From NCBI RefSeq assembly GCF_037023745.1, contig NZ_CP146101.1, positions 7,934,501 through 7,998,500 of the forward strand: 64,000 nucleotides of DNA, written 5' to 3'. Shown piece after piece: positions 42,965-51,786 of the stretch. The notes under the pieces were generated by a model that worked only from the letters and a program-made list of their open reading frames with translations, had not been told where the DNA came from and ran no database searches. Position 1 is the first letter of the stretch, and every line of letters begins with the position of its first letter. The translations under genes were made by a program, and so were the position numbers. This DNA comes from Streptomyces sp. SCSIO 30461 (GTDB taxonomy: Bacteria > Actinomycetota > Actinomycetes > Streptomycetales > Streptomycetaceae).

Positions 42965-43040
42965 ATGGACGTCGCCGACTTCATCAAGCCGCTGCGGGTG
43001 GAACCGGGATCCCGGGTGGACCTCGCGCGCCGAGTAGCCG
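42965..43040 (+). pseudogene. PPK2-like polyphosphate kinase relic, N-terminus
   Basis: From ATG 42965, MDVADFIKPLRVEPGSRVDL matches the N-terminal block of PPK2-family polyphosphate:nucleotide phosphotransferases. The following DFDP motif is replaced by unrelated sequence and the frame decays. Confidence 0.45.
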
Positions 43041-43105
43041 ACGCGGTCGACCGCCCAGGGCACCCGCGGTGTGCTGCCGTGCCTCCGGGCGCTCGACGCG
43101 GGCGG

Positions 43106-44272
43106 TCAGTTCACACCGTCCGCTGCCGGTAGTACGAGGCGCAGTTCGTAGCCGCCGTCCGCCGTGGGCCCCGACGTGACCGTGCCACCGAGCAGCGCGG
43201 CGCGCTGGCGCAGACCGACGAGACCGTAATGCGCGCTGGGCAGAGGGAGGGCCGGGCGAGTCGGTGCGGTGTTGGTGACGGTGACGCGTACCGCGCCCTC
43301 CGCGTGGCGGATCCGTACGGTCGCCGTGGCACCCGGCGCGTGCTTGCGCACATTGGTCAGTGCTTCCTGGACGGTGCGGTAGATCGCGCGTTGCACGGTC
43401 GCTGGGAGGCCGTCGGGCAGTTCCGTGCGCATCTCCACGTCGATGCCGCTGCTGTCGACCAGCCGGCGAAGGTCGGCCACGGACGGCTGCGGCGTGAGCT
43501 CCGTCGGGCGGCCCCCGGAGGCGCGCAGCACGCTGACCATGTGCCGCAGCTCGTCCAGCGTCTGCACGCTGAGGCGCCGGATGGTGGCGGCGGCCTCCCG
43601 TACCTCGGCGTCGCGGGTGCCCACCTGAAGCGCCCCGGCCCGTACGGCGATCAGGCTCACCTGGTGGGAGACCACGTCGTGCATCTCGCGGGCGAGCTGG
43701 GCGCGCTCCTGGGACAGCATGCTCTGGGCGGTCAGCAGACGCTCGTGGTCGCGCGCCTCTGAGATCTCGGCGAGGCGCAGCGACAGATCGCGCCGGGTCT
43801 GGACGAGCTGGCCGAGGAAGACGGGGGCGGCCGCGGTGGCCGCGGAGTAGCCGAGTGAGACGAAGCCCTGGGTGCTGGACAGGTCGATGGAGGCGGACGG
43901 CCACTTGATGCTGTCGCAGACGGTGAAGGCCAGCGCGCAGACGCCCAGCAGCATCCGGTGGCGGGTGAGCGAGGCCAGCGTGTACAGCGCGACCAGTGCG
44001 GCGAAGATGGCGTCGGAGACCATGACGGCGGGCAGCGTGACGATGAAGGTGAGCAGCGGCAGCCGATGGCGCAGCAGCAGTGACACGGCGGCGACCAGCG
44101 CGAAGGCCAGCAGCACGGGGTCATGGCTGCCGACCTGGATCCAGGCGTCGAGGATCGAGAACGCGACGAGGGCGGCGTTGACCAGGGGGGTGGGCAGCCG
44201 CCGGGGCAGGGTGCCGTGGTCGGCCACCGTGTGGTCGACCACCGTGCCGTGCATGATTCCGCGCGGGATCAC
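43106..44272 (-). CDS. Sensor histidine kinase (NarL/DesK type), 388 aa
   Basis: Five to six membrane helices fill residues about 30-155. The HisKA_3 domain has its phospho-acceptor His at about residue 198 (LAREMHDVVSHQVSLIAV), and the HATPase domain shows TVQEALTNVRKHAPGATATV and YGLVGLRQRAALLGG. ATG 44272 overlaps the stop of the regulator gene by 4 bases, so regulator and kinase are co-translated in that order. The signal is unknown. Confidence 0.92.
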   Translation of the reverse strand: MIPRGIMHGTVVDHTVADHGTLPRRLPTPLVNAALVAFSILDAWIQVGSHDPVLLAFALVAAVSLLLRHRLPLLTFIVTLPAVMVSDAIFAALVALYTLASLTRHRMLLGVCALAFTVCDSIKWPSASIDLSSTQGFVSLGYSAATAAAPVFLGQLVQTRRDLSLRLAEISEARDHERLLTAQSMLSQERAQLAREMHDVVSHQVSLIAVRAGALQVGTRDAEVREAAATIRRLSVQTLDELRHMVSVLRASGGRPTELTPQPSVADLRRLVDSSGIDVEMRTELPDGLPATVQRAIYRTVQEALTNVRKHAPGATATVRIRHAEGAVRVTVTNTAPTRPALPLPSAHYGLVGLRQRAALLGGTVTSGPTADGGYELRLVLPAADGVN

Positions 44273-44988
44273 GGCGCCGCCTCCCCTGTGTGATCGCCTG
44301 CGTGCTCACCCGCCGGGCGGTCGTCCGCCGTACGCGTCGGCGGCCTGAGCATTCCGGCCCGCTCGGCGAGCAGCGCCGCCTGGACCCGGCTGGCGACGTC
44401 CAGCTTGGTGAGGATCGCGCTGACATGGTCCTTGACCGTGCCGGTGCTCAGATGCATGCGCGCCGCGATCTCTCCGTTGGACAGCCCGTCGGCGACCAGG
44501 ACGAGCACATCCCGCTCCCGCTCGGTCAGCAGCCCGAGGCCTCGTGCCGCGCTCTCCCGGCAGCCCGCGCCCGTTTCGAGGTAGCGGTCCACGACCGTGC
44601 GGGTGATCTTGGACGACAGCACGGCACCCCCGTCGGCCAGAGTCCGCACCAGGTACGGCAACGCCTCGGGGTCGGTGTCCTTGAGCAGGAACCCGGCGGC
44701 GCCGGAGCGCAGTGCCGTGGCCACGTACTCGTCCATGTCGAAGGTCGTGAGCATGGCTACCACCGGTGGCTGCGGGAGTCTGCGCAGCGCTGCCAGTACG
44801 GTGAGCCCGTCCACGTCCGGCATCCGGATGTCGAGCAGAACCACGTCGGGGCGCAGTTCCTGGGCGGTCCTGACCGCATCGCCGCCTGGGACCGCCGCGA
44901 CGACCTCGATGTCGTCCGCCGCGTCGAGGATGTGCTGGAAGCCCGTACGGATCAGGGCTTCGTCATCGACCACCAGTACCCGGATCAC
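44269..44988 (-). CDS. LuxR/NarL-family response regulator, 239 aa
   Basis: The receiver has RVLVVDDEALIRTGF (acidic pocket), phospho-acceptor D53 (VLLDIRMPDVDG) and FLLKDTDPEAL with the conserved Lys. The LuxR HTH is LLTERERDVLVLVADGLSNG followed by STGTVKDHVSAILTKLDV. The GTG at 44988 gives the family N-terminus; the open frame extends 57 codons upstream without homology. It is the first gene of a regulator-kinase operon on the minus strand. Confidence 0.92.
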   Translation of the reverse strand: MIRVLVVDDEALIRTGFQHILDAADDIEVVAAVPGGDAVRTAQELRPDVVLLDIRMPDVDGLTVLAALRRLPQPPVVAMLTTFDMDEYVATALRSGAAGFLLKDTDPEALPYLVRTLADGGAVLSSKITRTVVDRYLETGAGCRESAARGLGLLTERERDVLVLVADGLSNGEIAARMHLSTGTVKDHVSAILTKLDVASRVQAALLAERAGMLRPPTRTADDRPAGEHAGDHTGEAAP

Positions 44989-45256
44989 GTGTGCTCCACT
45001 CGCCTTCCGAGCACTTACCCGATCAGCACCGTTTCGTACCATTCCAGGTGATGCCGACCTACAGCGACCACGCCGAGCGACATCGGCGCGGTCGGCGATG
45101 GCAGGCTCACGTGCCACACAGGCGGCGTCCTGGCCGGACGGCGGGGAGACGTCAGCCACTCGGCGGGGCGATTCCGGACGACTGCCGGATGGTTACGACG
45201 GGCGACTTCCTCGACTCTTGAGCATACGACGCAAGACGTGCAACGGAGGGCGAGGC

Positions 45257-45832
45257 ATGGACACGTTCAGCTATCCCGCCGGTGACGGTCGCCCGCTGCG
45301 GGCCACCCGGCTCGGCACCGGACCAACCCTGGTCCTCCTGCACGAATCGGGCTCAGGCGCGGGCCACGACCACGGCGGTGGTCTGCTCCCACTGGCCCGG
45401 CGGCTCACCGACAGCTACACCGTCATCGTGTCCGAGGCGCGGGACGCCGACGATGCCGCCGCGCTCGCCGAGCATCTGGGGCTGGGCAACGCCGCCGTCG
45501 GCGGCACCGGCAGGGGAGCCGTCGTCGCGCTGCGAGCGGCGGCCGACCATCCCGAGCCGTTCGGGGCCGCGGTCGTCATCGACGCCGACGAGGTGCTCGG
45601 CGCCGTCGGTGAGGGCATCGACGCCCCCGACGGCATCGACCTCTCCACCGTCCGCGTACCCACCCTTGTCATCCCGGGCACCGCCGGGGAGCTGGCCCGC
45701 GCACTCCCTCAGGGGAAGCTCGCGAACCTGAGTCCGTGCGGCGACGAGGACCCGGCCCAGTGGATGGCACCCGCGGTATGGGCCTTCCTCACCACGCATC
45801 TCACACGGCGGCCCGCGCGGGTCCTCGTGTGA
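45257..45832 (+). CDS. Alpha/beta-hydrolase-like protein without a nucleophile, 191 aa
   Basis: The overall order is that of alpha/beta hydrolases: FSYPAGDGRPLRATRLGTGP, LVLLHESGSG, a strand-helix-strand core and VRVPTLVIPGTAGEL. The nucleophile elbow, normally GxSxG, reads GGTGRGAVVALRAA, with Gly/Arg at the Ser position, and the protein is short. It is probably catalytically inactive or a highly modified member. GGAGGGCGAGGC precedes ATG 45257. It is convergent with the cbtA gene across a terminator. Confidence 0.65.
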   Translation: MDTFSYPAGDGRPLRATRLGTGPTLVLLHESGSGAGHDHGGGLLPLARRLTDSYTVIVSEARDADDAAALAEHLGLGNAAVGGTGRGAVVALRAAADHPEPFGAAVVIDADEVLGAVGEGIDAPDGIDLSTVRVPTLVIPGTAGELARALPQGKLANLSPCGDEDPAQWMAPAVWAFLTTHLTRRPARVLV

Positions 45833-45926
45833 CACGCGGTCCTCGTACGGCGCGCGGGTCCTCTCATATGACGGGTCCTCTCATATGACTCGACCGACGT
45901 CCGACGAATGACATGACCAACGAGAA

Positions 45927-45960
45927 GGACCCCGCCCCGGCGCGCCCCCGGGCGGGGTCC
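45927..45960. terminator. Bidirectional terminator between convergent genes
   Basis: GGACCCCGCCC and GGGCGGGGTCC form an 11-bp perfect stem around a C/G-rich loop, between the hydrolase-like gene (ends 45832) and cbtA (ends 45987). Confidence 0.8.
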
Positions 45961-45986
45961 ATCGTCGTGATCGCCTGCCGGTACCG

Positions 45987-46775
45987 TCAGTTCACGGCCA
46001 CCGGGGCTGCCGACTCGCGCGGCCCCTGCGACGCGGCGGCCTTGGGCTCGAGCACCCGCTGGGCGAACTCGCCGAGGATCAGCCCGAGCGCTGCCCAGAG
46101 CAGCGCCTGGACGCCGAGCGACGCCAGCCTGAACTGCCACAGGACATCGGCCGGGAAGTGCTCCGGGGTCGCGTCGCCCGCCGGCAGAAAGGCCAGCGCG
46201 ACACCCACCACCACGGTGAAGACGGCGCCCGCGGCGACCGTCGCGTTCCAGTTGCCCCAGCGTGGTGCCAGCTTCTTGCCGATCAGCACCGCACCGATCA
46301 GCAGCAGCACGCTGAACACGATCATCAGGAAGAACATCGCGGTGCGCTGGTTGAGTGTCCCCGGGTCACCGACGGCCGGCGGGTTGGCCGGGTACTTGAG
46401 GAACGGTACGAACGCGACGGCGACGAAGCCGCCCGCCGCGACGAGCGCGGCCGTGGCACGGGCGCCGAAGGCCCCCAACCGGCCGAGCGCGAAGCACAGC
46501 GCCAGCGCGGTGATGCCACCGAGCGCCGTGCCGTAGACCAGAACAGCCGTGCTCAGACCGGCGGTCGCCTGCACCGCGCGGCTGACCAGTTCCTCCTCCG
46601 GCTCGCCACCGCCACCGCCGTGGCCGTGGTGGGCCGCGCCCGCCTCCTCGACCGCGATGGCGGCGTCGATCTGCGGTTCACCGATGAGGTAGGCCAGTCC
46701 GTAGGAGAGCAGCCCGGCGAGCACGCCCGCGAGCATGCCGCGGACGAGCAGGGCCCTTACAGTTGCGGAATTCAT
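45987..46775 (-). CDS. cbtA: CbtA, predicted cobalt transporter subunit, 262 aa
   Basis: Five to six membrane helices start with LLVRGMLAGVLAGLLSYGLA and IGEPQIDAAIAVEE. A His/Gly-rich loop (HHGHGGGGGEPEEELVSR) could bind Co2+. FVPFLKYPANPPAVGDPGTL and FLMIVFSVLLLIGAVLIG are typical CbtA blocks. With CbtB it is predicted to import cobalt for cobalamin synthesis. It lies 43 bp after cbtB on the same strand, under the shared cobalamin riboswitch. Confidence 0.93.
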   Translation of the reverse strand: MNSATVRALLVRGMLAGVLAGLLSYGLAYLIGEPQIDAAIAVEEAGAAHHGHGGGGGEPEEELVSRAVQATAGLSTAVLVYGTALGGITALALCFALGRLGAFGARATAALVAAGGFVAVAFVPFLKYPANPPAVGDPGTLNQRTAMFFLMIVFSVLLLIGAVLIGKKLAPRWGNWNATVAAGAVFTVVVGVALAFLPAGDATPEHFPADVLWQFRLASLGVQALLWAALGLILGEFAQRVLEPKAAASQGPRESAAPVAVN

Positions 46776-46818
46776 GTGCGGTTGTCCTGTCCCGTACGTA
46801 TGGGTTCAGCAGTACGGG

Positions 46819-47046
46819 TCAGTGGCACGGGAAGCCGAGCAGATGACGGCCGTCGTGGACCCACTCGTGCACGCCCTCACCGGAGAACACGGAGAACGCA
46901 CCCTGTTCGGCGCCGACGAAGTACAGCATGACGAGCATCAGCAGCCCGAAGAAGGCGGCCCAGGGTGCGACGACGCGGACCGGGAGCTTCACCAGCACGG
47001 GCTGGCCAACGGGGATTTCGACGGGTGTGATGGCGGACTGGGCCAT
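46819..47046 (-). CDS. cbtB: CbtB, predicted cobalt transporter subunit, 75 aa
   Basis: The protein has one membrane helix (WAAFFGLLMLVMLYFVGAEQ) and the characteristic His-rich end HEWVHDGRHLLGFPCH, a probable metal-binding tail. ATG 47046 with GGAGG upstream is preferred over a codon seven residues earlier. It is the first gene of the riboswitch-controlled cbtBA unit. Confidence 0.93.
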   Translation of the reverse strand: MAQSAITPVEIPVGQPVLVKLPVRVVAPWAAFFGLLMLVMLYFVGAEQGAFSVFSGEGVHEWVHDGRHLLGFPCH

Positions 47047-47092
47047 ACCGGACCTCCTCGGGAACACGCGTCCCGCTTTCGGTGGTGCACGC

Positions 47093-47212
47093 GATGACGG
47101 TCACGGGTCTGACTCACCCGACGGCCCCGTCCCTGGGGGGACTCTGACCGCCTGGCACACAGTGGCGCGACCGTGCCGGTTTCTCACCGGTCTTCCGTGT
47201 CTGCCGTCATCC
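47093..47212 (-). promoter_or_regulatory. Cobalamin riboswitch upstream of cbtBA
   Basis: On the minus strand the element opens with GATGACGG and closes with CCGTCATC (P1 stem). Inside are ACCGGTGAGAAACCGGCACG and GCGCCACTGTG, the core segments of the adenosylcobalamin riboswitch, and GAGTCAGACCC, which resembles the B12-box side. The location, 46 bp before cbtB, fits: high cobalamin would shut off cobalt uptake. Stem assignments were made by eye. Confidence 0.88.
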
Positions 47213-47297
47213 TTTCGGATGAGAGGGTAGCGGTCCGTGAACCCGCCGCCAATAGGGCCTGTGACCAGCGATCTTCATCACACGGAAGGAAGTCCGC

Positions 47298-47900
47298 ATG
47301 TCGGTCAGACTGACGCTGCTGTGCGCCGCAGCGGGTCCCTCGGTACGCGGCGAGGCTCGCTTCGGCGGCGGTTCGCTCGACGAACGGGCCGTACACGAGG
47401 CAGAAGCTGCGCGGTCCGCACTCCCCGCCGCCCCGGTCGTACTCCGGGCGCCGTCCGTACGGTGCGGGCAGACGGCGGACGCGCTGGGGCTCGACGCATC
47501 GGTCGAACCCCGGCTGCGCGACCTGGACCACGGCTCCTGGCAGGGCCGTTCACTCACCGAAGTGCTGGCCGGCGTGGGGCCCGAAGCGGGCCCCGAAGCG
47601 GTCCGGCAGTGGACCACCGACCCGGCGGCCGCACCGCATGGCGGTGAGTCCGTGCGGGAACTGTGCCTGCGGATCGGCGGCTGGCTGGACTCCCTTCCAG
47701 GGGATCTGCCCCAGGACACCGGACGGCGCGTACTGGCCGTGGTCGAGCCCTCGGTCGTACGGGCGGCGGGCGTGTACGCGCTCGGCGCGCCGCTGCCCGC
47801 GTTCTGGCGGCTCGACGTGCCACCGCTGTCCGGTATCGGCCTCACCTGGCACGGCGGAAGGTGGAATCTGCGGCTGGTCGCCACGGCGCCCACCGCCTGA
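47298..47900 (+). CDS. Histidine-phosphatase-like protein lacking the RHG catalytic motif, 200 aa
   Basis: The second half of the family pattern is present (DLDHGSWQGRSLTEVLAG, APHGGESVRELCLRIGGWLD, GLTWHGGRWNLRLV). The usual N-terminal RHG with the phospho-accepting His is replaced by LLCAAAGPSVRG, so standard phosphatase chemistry is not expected. It is divergent from cbtBA; related enzymes in this place are often linked to cobalamin-pathway dephosphorylation (CobC type), a link inferred only from context. Confidence 0.75.
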   Translation: MSVRLTLLCAAAGPSVRGEARFGGGSLDERAVHEAEAARSALPAAPVVLRAPSVRCGQTADALGLDASVEPRLRDLDHGSWQGRSLTEVLAGVGPEAGPEAVRQWTTDPAAAPHGGESVRELCLRIGGWLDSLPGDLPQDTGRRVLAVVEPSVVRAAGVYALGAPLPAFWRLDVPPLSGIGLTWHGGRWNLRLVATAPTA

Positions 47901-47902
47901 CC

Positions 47903-48679
47903 TCAGGAAGCGGCGCCCCGGCGCTTCCACCAGTAGCCGCCCCCGGCGACGGCAGCGAGCACCACCGCACCGATGACCAGCGCGGGTACGGGCGACGAGC
48001 CGCCTTCCCCGGCGTCCTGGGCGCTCTCAGGCCCCTGGTTACCGGTCGCGGGTTTGCCGGACGCGTTCCCCGTGGACTTCTCCGGCGACTTCGCCGGAGA
48101 TTGCTCCGGTGCGACGGCGCTCGGGCTGGGCGCCACCGGCTTCGCCCCGGGAGCGGCGGGCTTCAGGGCGAGTTGTGGTGCCGGATTGCCGTGCCCATGG
48201 CTGTGGCCGTCGCCCTCCCCGCCGCCGGACTCCTCCAGCTCGATCCAGCGGTCGACGCGCCCGTCGCCGTACGTCTGGAGGGTCTTGAATGCCAGCGACT
48301 CGGCATCGGGCAACTGCCGCACGGTCACCGAGTACTCCACGTCGTCACCGACGCCGACCGCGGGGCCGGAGACGGTGTAACCGCGCGGGGTGGTCGCGAA
48401 CTTCCAGCCGTCCGGTCCCTGCTTGAAGGTGACATCGGACGGGAGGATGCCCTCGGGGAGGATGACCTCCATCCTGCTGATGCCCGCGCTGTCGGACTCG
48501 GACTCGGCGCTGAAGTCCAGCGTGACGTTCTGGGCGAGGGCCGCGGCGCCCTCCGCCTCGACCTCCACATGCGCCGCCGCGGGGACGGCGAAGGCGAGCG
48601 AGGCCGCGAGCGAGGCACCGCTGAGGCCGGCGAGTACGGAAAGGCGGCGTGCGGTGCGCGCCTTGGTGATGTGAGACAC
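47903..48679 (-). CDS. YcnI-like DUF1775 protein, secreted, 258 aa
   Basis: A signal peptide (AGLSGASLAASLAFAVPAAA) is followed by a mature N-terminus HVEVEAEG, in which the His directly after the cleavage site is the copper ligand described for YcnI. The DUF1775 domain (residues 35-175) has ISRMEVILPEGI and YTVSGPAVGVGDDVEYSVTV. A Pro/Ser/Lys-rich stalk and C-terminal helix (VPALVIGAVVLAAVAGGGYW) anchor it in the membrane. It is exported and may handle copper. GTG 48679 with GGGAG upstream is used. Confidence 0.88.
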   Translation of the reverse strand: MSHITKARTARRLSVLAGLSGASLAASLAFAVPAAAHVEVEAEGAAALAQNVTLDFSAESESDSAGISRMEVILPEGILPSDVTFKQGPDGWKFATTPRGYTVSGPAVGVGDDVEYSVTVRQLPDAESLAFKTLQTYGDGRVDRWIELEESGGGEGDGHSHGHGNPAPQLALKPAAPGAKPVAPSPSAVAPEQSPAKSPEKSTGNASGKPATGNQGPESAQDAGEGGSSPVPALVIGAVVLAAVAGGGYWWKRRGAAS

Positions 48680-48831
48680 GGGTGGCTCCCGGAGTGAATG
48701 TGCTGCCCCATCATGGGGCACGGGCAGCGGCTTGAACTGATGGCATCGCCGAACCGTACTGATATCGGCGACCCCGGGCCTCCCGGGTCCGGGCCGTCGT
48801 GCTCACCGGGCCAGCACGGAAGGATGTTCGG

Positions 48832-50724
48832 GTGCCGCTCTGGACGCGCTCTCGCCAAGAACCGCAGCAACCGCAGCAACTGAAAGAACCGCAGGAACCG
48901 AAAGAACCGCAGGAGCAGCGGGACCAGGCAGAGCAGCCGACAAGGGGCCGGCTGCCGAGACAGGCCACAACCCAGCCCGACATGCCGGGTGTCGCGGACA
49001 TCCCCGGCACGACGGAAGCCGCTCCCGAAACTCCCGTCGCCACCAGCGCCGCTCGCGGCTGGCGCGGACGGCGTCCAGGTGCGGCGCGCGCCGTCCGGCG
49101 TACCACCACCGGCCTCGCCGTACTGCTCGTGTTCCTGGCTCTCCTCGCACCGAACAAACCCGACCACCTCACACCCGCGGCATTCGTCCGCATACCGGTG
49201 GAAGGGCTGTTCGGCGTTGCGCTCCTGCTCGCACTCCAGGCGCTGCGGGCGCGGGCGAGGTGGGTCGCAGCGGCGGTCGGCGGGGCCCTGCTGGGGCTGC
49301 TGACGATCCTGAAGTTCCTCGACATGGGGTTCTTCTCGACACTCGACCGGCCGTTCGACCTCGTACTGGACTGGATCCTGTTCGACGACGCCGCGTCGTT
49401 CCTGGAAGACTCCATCGGCCCGGGCGGCGCCATCGCCGCCGAGGTCGGCGTGGTGCTTCTCGTACTCGCCCTGCTGGTGCTCACATCCCTGGCGGTCGTC
49501 CGGGTGAGCCACCTGGTGGTGCGGCACAGCGCCGTGGCCACCCAGGGCACCTTCGCGCTCGGTTCCCTGTGGATGGTGCTGGCACTGCTCGGGCCGCAGA
49601 CGTCGGCGGGACTTCCGTTCGCTTCCGGGACCACGGCCGATCTCGCTCAGCAGCGGGTGCACCAGGTGCGTGCCGGGCTCGGTGACGAGGGCCGGTTCGC
49701 CAGGGAGTCCCGCGTCGACGCCTTCCGTGCCACGCCCCCCGACCAGCTGCTGAGCGCGCTGCGCGGCAAGGACGTCATCTTCACCTTCATCGAGAGCTAC
49801 GGCCGCAGCGCCGTGCAGGACCCGGCGATGGCCGCGCAGGTCGACGCCGTGCTCGCGGACGGTACGAAGCGGCTGCGGGCCGCGGGCTTCGCCTCGCGCA
49901 GCGCCTTCCTCACCTCTCCGACGTACGGCGGGGGGAGCTGGCTGGCGCACTCGACGTTCAACTCGGGCCTGTGGATCAAGAACCAGCAGCGCTACCTCAG
50001 CCTCACCAGCGGCGACCGGATGACCCTCACCAGCGCTTTCCGGCGTACGGGGGCCTGGCGCACGGTCGGCATCATGCCGGGTGTCACGCGGGCCTGGCCC
50101 GAAGGGAAGTTCTACGGGCTCGACCATGTGTACGACTCGACCAGGCTCGGCTACCAGGGCCCGAAGTTCAGCTGGACGCCCGTGCCCGACCAGTACAGCC
50201 TGGCGGCGTTCGAGCGACTCGAACACGGCAAGGCCGGCCGTGAGCCGATGATGGCGGAGATCATCCTCGCCTCCAGCCACAACCCCTGGGCGCCGATACC
50301 CAGGATGATCGGCTGGGACGAGGTCGGCGACGGCTCGGTCTACAACTCCATCAAGGAGGAGGGCAAGAGCCCCCAGGAGGTCTGGAAGGACCCCGACCAG
50401 GTGCGCAACGAGTACCGGCGCGCCGTCGAGTACTCCCTCGGCAGTCTGATCTCGTACGTCGAGAAGTACGCCGGCAAGGACACGGTGCTGGTCTTCCTCG
50501 GTGACCACCAGCCCGTCACGACCGTCACCCGGGGCGATCTGGGGCGCGACGTCCCCGTGGCGATCGTCGCCCACGATCAGTCGGTGCTGGACCGGATCTC
50601 CGGCTGGGGCTGGGAGGAGGGGCTGAGCCCCGGCCCCAAGGCGCCGGTCTGGCGGATGGACAGCTTCCGGGACCGCTTCCTCGGCACATTCTCCTCCGCT
50701 TCCCCGGCCCCCTCGTCCCGCTGA
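48832..50724 (+). CDS. Membrane sulfatase/alkaline-phosphatase-superfamily protein, 630 aa
   Basis: A Gln/Glu/Pro-rich cytoplasmic N-terminus (about 85 residues) is followed by five membrane helices and a large extracellular catalytic domain. That domain has the superfamily motifs: KDVIFTFIESYGRS (metal-binding Glu), TSPTYGGGSWLAHSTFNSG (likely nucleophile Thr/Ser region) and VLVFLGDHQPVTTV (metal-binding Asp/His). It resembles LtaS-like glycerophosphotransferases. GTG 48832 with GGAAGGA upstream is chosen. It may move phospho-alcohol groups at the membrane. A strong terminator follows. Confidence 0.85.
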   Translation: MPLWTRSRQEPQQPQQLKEPQEPKEPQEQRDQAEQPTRGRLPRQATTQPDMPGVADIPGTTEAAPETPVATSAARGWRGRRPGAARAVRRTTTGLAVLLVFLALLAPNKPDHLTPAAFVRIPVEGLFGVALLLALQALRARARWVAAAVGGALLGLLTILKFLDMGFFSTLDRPFDLVLDWILFDDAASFLEDSIGPGGAIAAEVGVVLLVLALLVLTSLAVVRVSHLVVRHSAVATQGTFALGSLWMVLALLGPQTSAGLPFASGTTADLAQQRVHQVRAGLGDEGRFARESRVDAFRATPPDQLLSALRGKDVIFTFIESYGRSAVQDPAMAAQVDAVLADGTKRLRAAGFASRSAFLTSPTYGGGSWLAHSTFNSGLWIKNQQRYLSLTSGDRMTLTSAFRRTGAWRTVGIMPGVTRAWPEGKFYGLDHVYDSTRLGYQGPKFSWTPVPDQYSLAAFERLEHGKAGREPMMAEIILASSHNPWAPIPRMIGWDEVGDGSVYNSIKEEGKSPQEVWKDPDQVRNEYRRAVEYSLGSLISYVEKYAGKDTVLVFLGDHQPVTTVTRGDLGRDVPVAIVAHDQSVLDRISGWGWEEGLSPGPKAPVWRMDSFRDRFLGTFSSASPAPSSR

Positions 50725-50757
50725 GGCACCCACGGCACGGACGGCACGGACGGCACG

Positions 50758-50808
50758 GACACTGATGGCGGCGCCCCGCACCATGTGCGGGGCGCCGCCA
50801 TCAGTGTC
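50758..50808. terminator. Bidirectional terminator, perfect 24-bp arms
   Basis: The left arm starts GACACTGATGGCGGCGCCCC and is matched exactly by the right arm ending CATCAGTGTC, around a 3-nt loop. It lies between the sulfatase gene and the convergent CDP-alcohol phosphotransferase gene. A short tandem run of ACGGCACGG precedes it. Confidence 0.85.
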
Positions 50809-50836
50809 TACCTGGTTCCCCTGGTTCCCCGGGCTT

Positions 50837-51670
50837 TCACACACCGGCATGGGAGGTCTCGCGCACCACGACCGCGCCGTCGGCACCGCTGCTGCCGCCG
50901 TTGCCGCCGTCGCCCACTCGGCTCCCCGAACGCCAAAGCCCCCCGATGTCCCGCGCGAAGGACCAGACCAGCGCCGCCAGCGCCGCCGCGACCATGACCG
51001 CGGCGACAGCGAGCGGCATGATCCCGGCGCCCGCGACCAGAAGCACGATCCCCTGGAGCGCGGCGACGGTCTTGCGCGCCATGCTCGGGGGCAGCGGGCC
51101 GTTCAGCCACGGCAGAAACCGTGCCGCCCCGACGAAGGCGTACCGCATCGCACCGATCAGCAGCACCCACGGCCCCAGGAACGTCGCCACATGGATGCTG
51201 AGCACCAGGATGAGGAACGCGTCCACCTCCATGTCGAAGCGCGCACCGAGGGGCGACTCCGAACCGGTGCGCCGGGCCACCTGGCCGTCCACGCAGTCCA
51301 GGACCAGCGCCACCGCGGTCAGCGCGACCATGACCGCCAGCGGTGGCTCGCTGACGAGAGAGACGCCGGACAGCGGAGTCCCGTTGACGAACGAGTCCGC
51401 GACGAGCGCGGTCACGCCCCCGACCAGTACCGTCCGCGCCAGGGTCACACCGTTGGCCGGCCCGAAGGACATCCGCCCGGGCCAGGACCGGCGCAGTGCC
51501 CGCGTGAGCACCGCCCAGGTGGCGAAAGTGAAGACGAGGCCCGCCAGCCAGCCGGCCGGCCCCAGGCCGAGCACGGTGCCGAGCAGGACGAGCAGAAGAG
51601 CCTGGGCGCCCACCCCCGCCGTCGTCTCGGGGCGCACCAGTCTCGTGTCGAAAGTGCCGCTCAGGGCCAC
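50837..51670 (-). CDS. CDP-alcohol phosphatidyltransferase family protein, 277 aa
   Basis: The full signature DG-x2-AR-x8-G-x3-D-x3-D is present, reading VDGQVARRTGSESPLGARFD then MEVD. Six membrane helices surround it. Members join a CDP-linked alcohol to a second alcohol with release of CMP, for example in phospholipid synthesis. The gene is divergent from the dehydrogenase that starts the pterin-like cluster (116 bp apart), so it may belong to the same pathway and supply a lipid-linked acceptor; this is inference. Confidence 0.9.
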   Translation of the reverse strand: MALSGTFDTRLVRPETTAGVGAQALLLVLLGTVLGLGPAGWLAGLVFTFATWAVLTRALRRSWPGRMSFGPANGVTLARTVLVGGVTALVADSFVNGTPLSGVSLVSEPPLAVMVALTAVALVLDCVDGQVARRTGSESPLGARFDMEVDAFLILVLSIHVATFLGPWVLLIGAMRYAFVGAARFLPWLNGPLPPSMARKTVAALQGIVLLVAGAGIMPLAVAAVMVAAALAALVWSFARDIGGLWRSGSRVGDGGNGGSSGADGAVVVRETSHAGV

Positions 51671-51786
51671 TGCGCAACCACCCTCCGGCTGTGTGACAGA
51701 GTCGATGAACGCCGCATTCCGTGTGAGCGGCCCTCATGATTTTCAGAACGTAAACCGGAACCCGAGTGTTCAGCGGGAGGTCCTCA

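Noticed and set aside
50735..50760. Repeat ACGGCACGG before the terminator
   Set aside because: Three short copies only; probably simple slippage at the gene end.
48325..50886. 853-codon open frame antisense to the sulfatase gene
   Set aside because: It mirrors the sulfatase's G/C third positions, is Arg/Gly/Pro-rich and contains no family motif.
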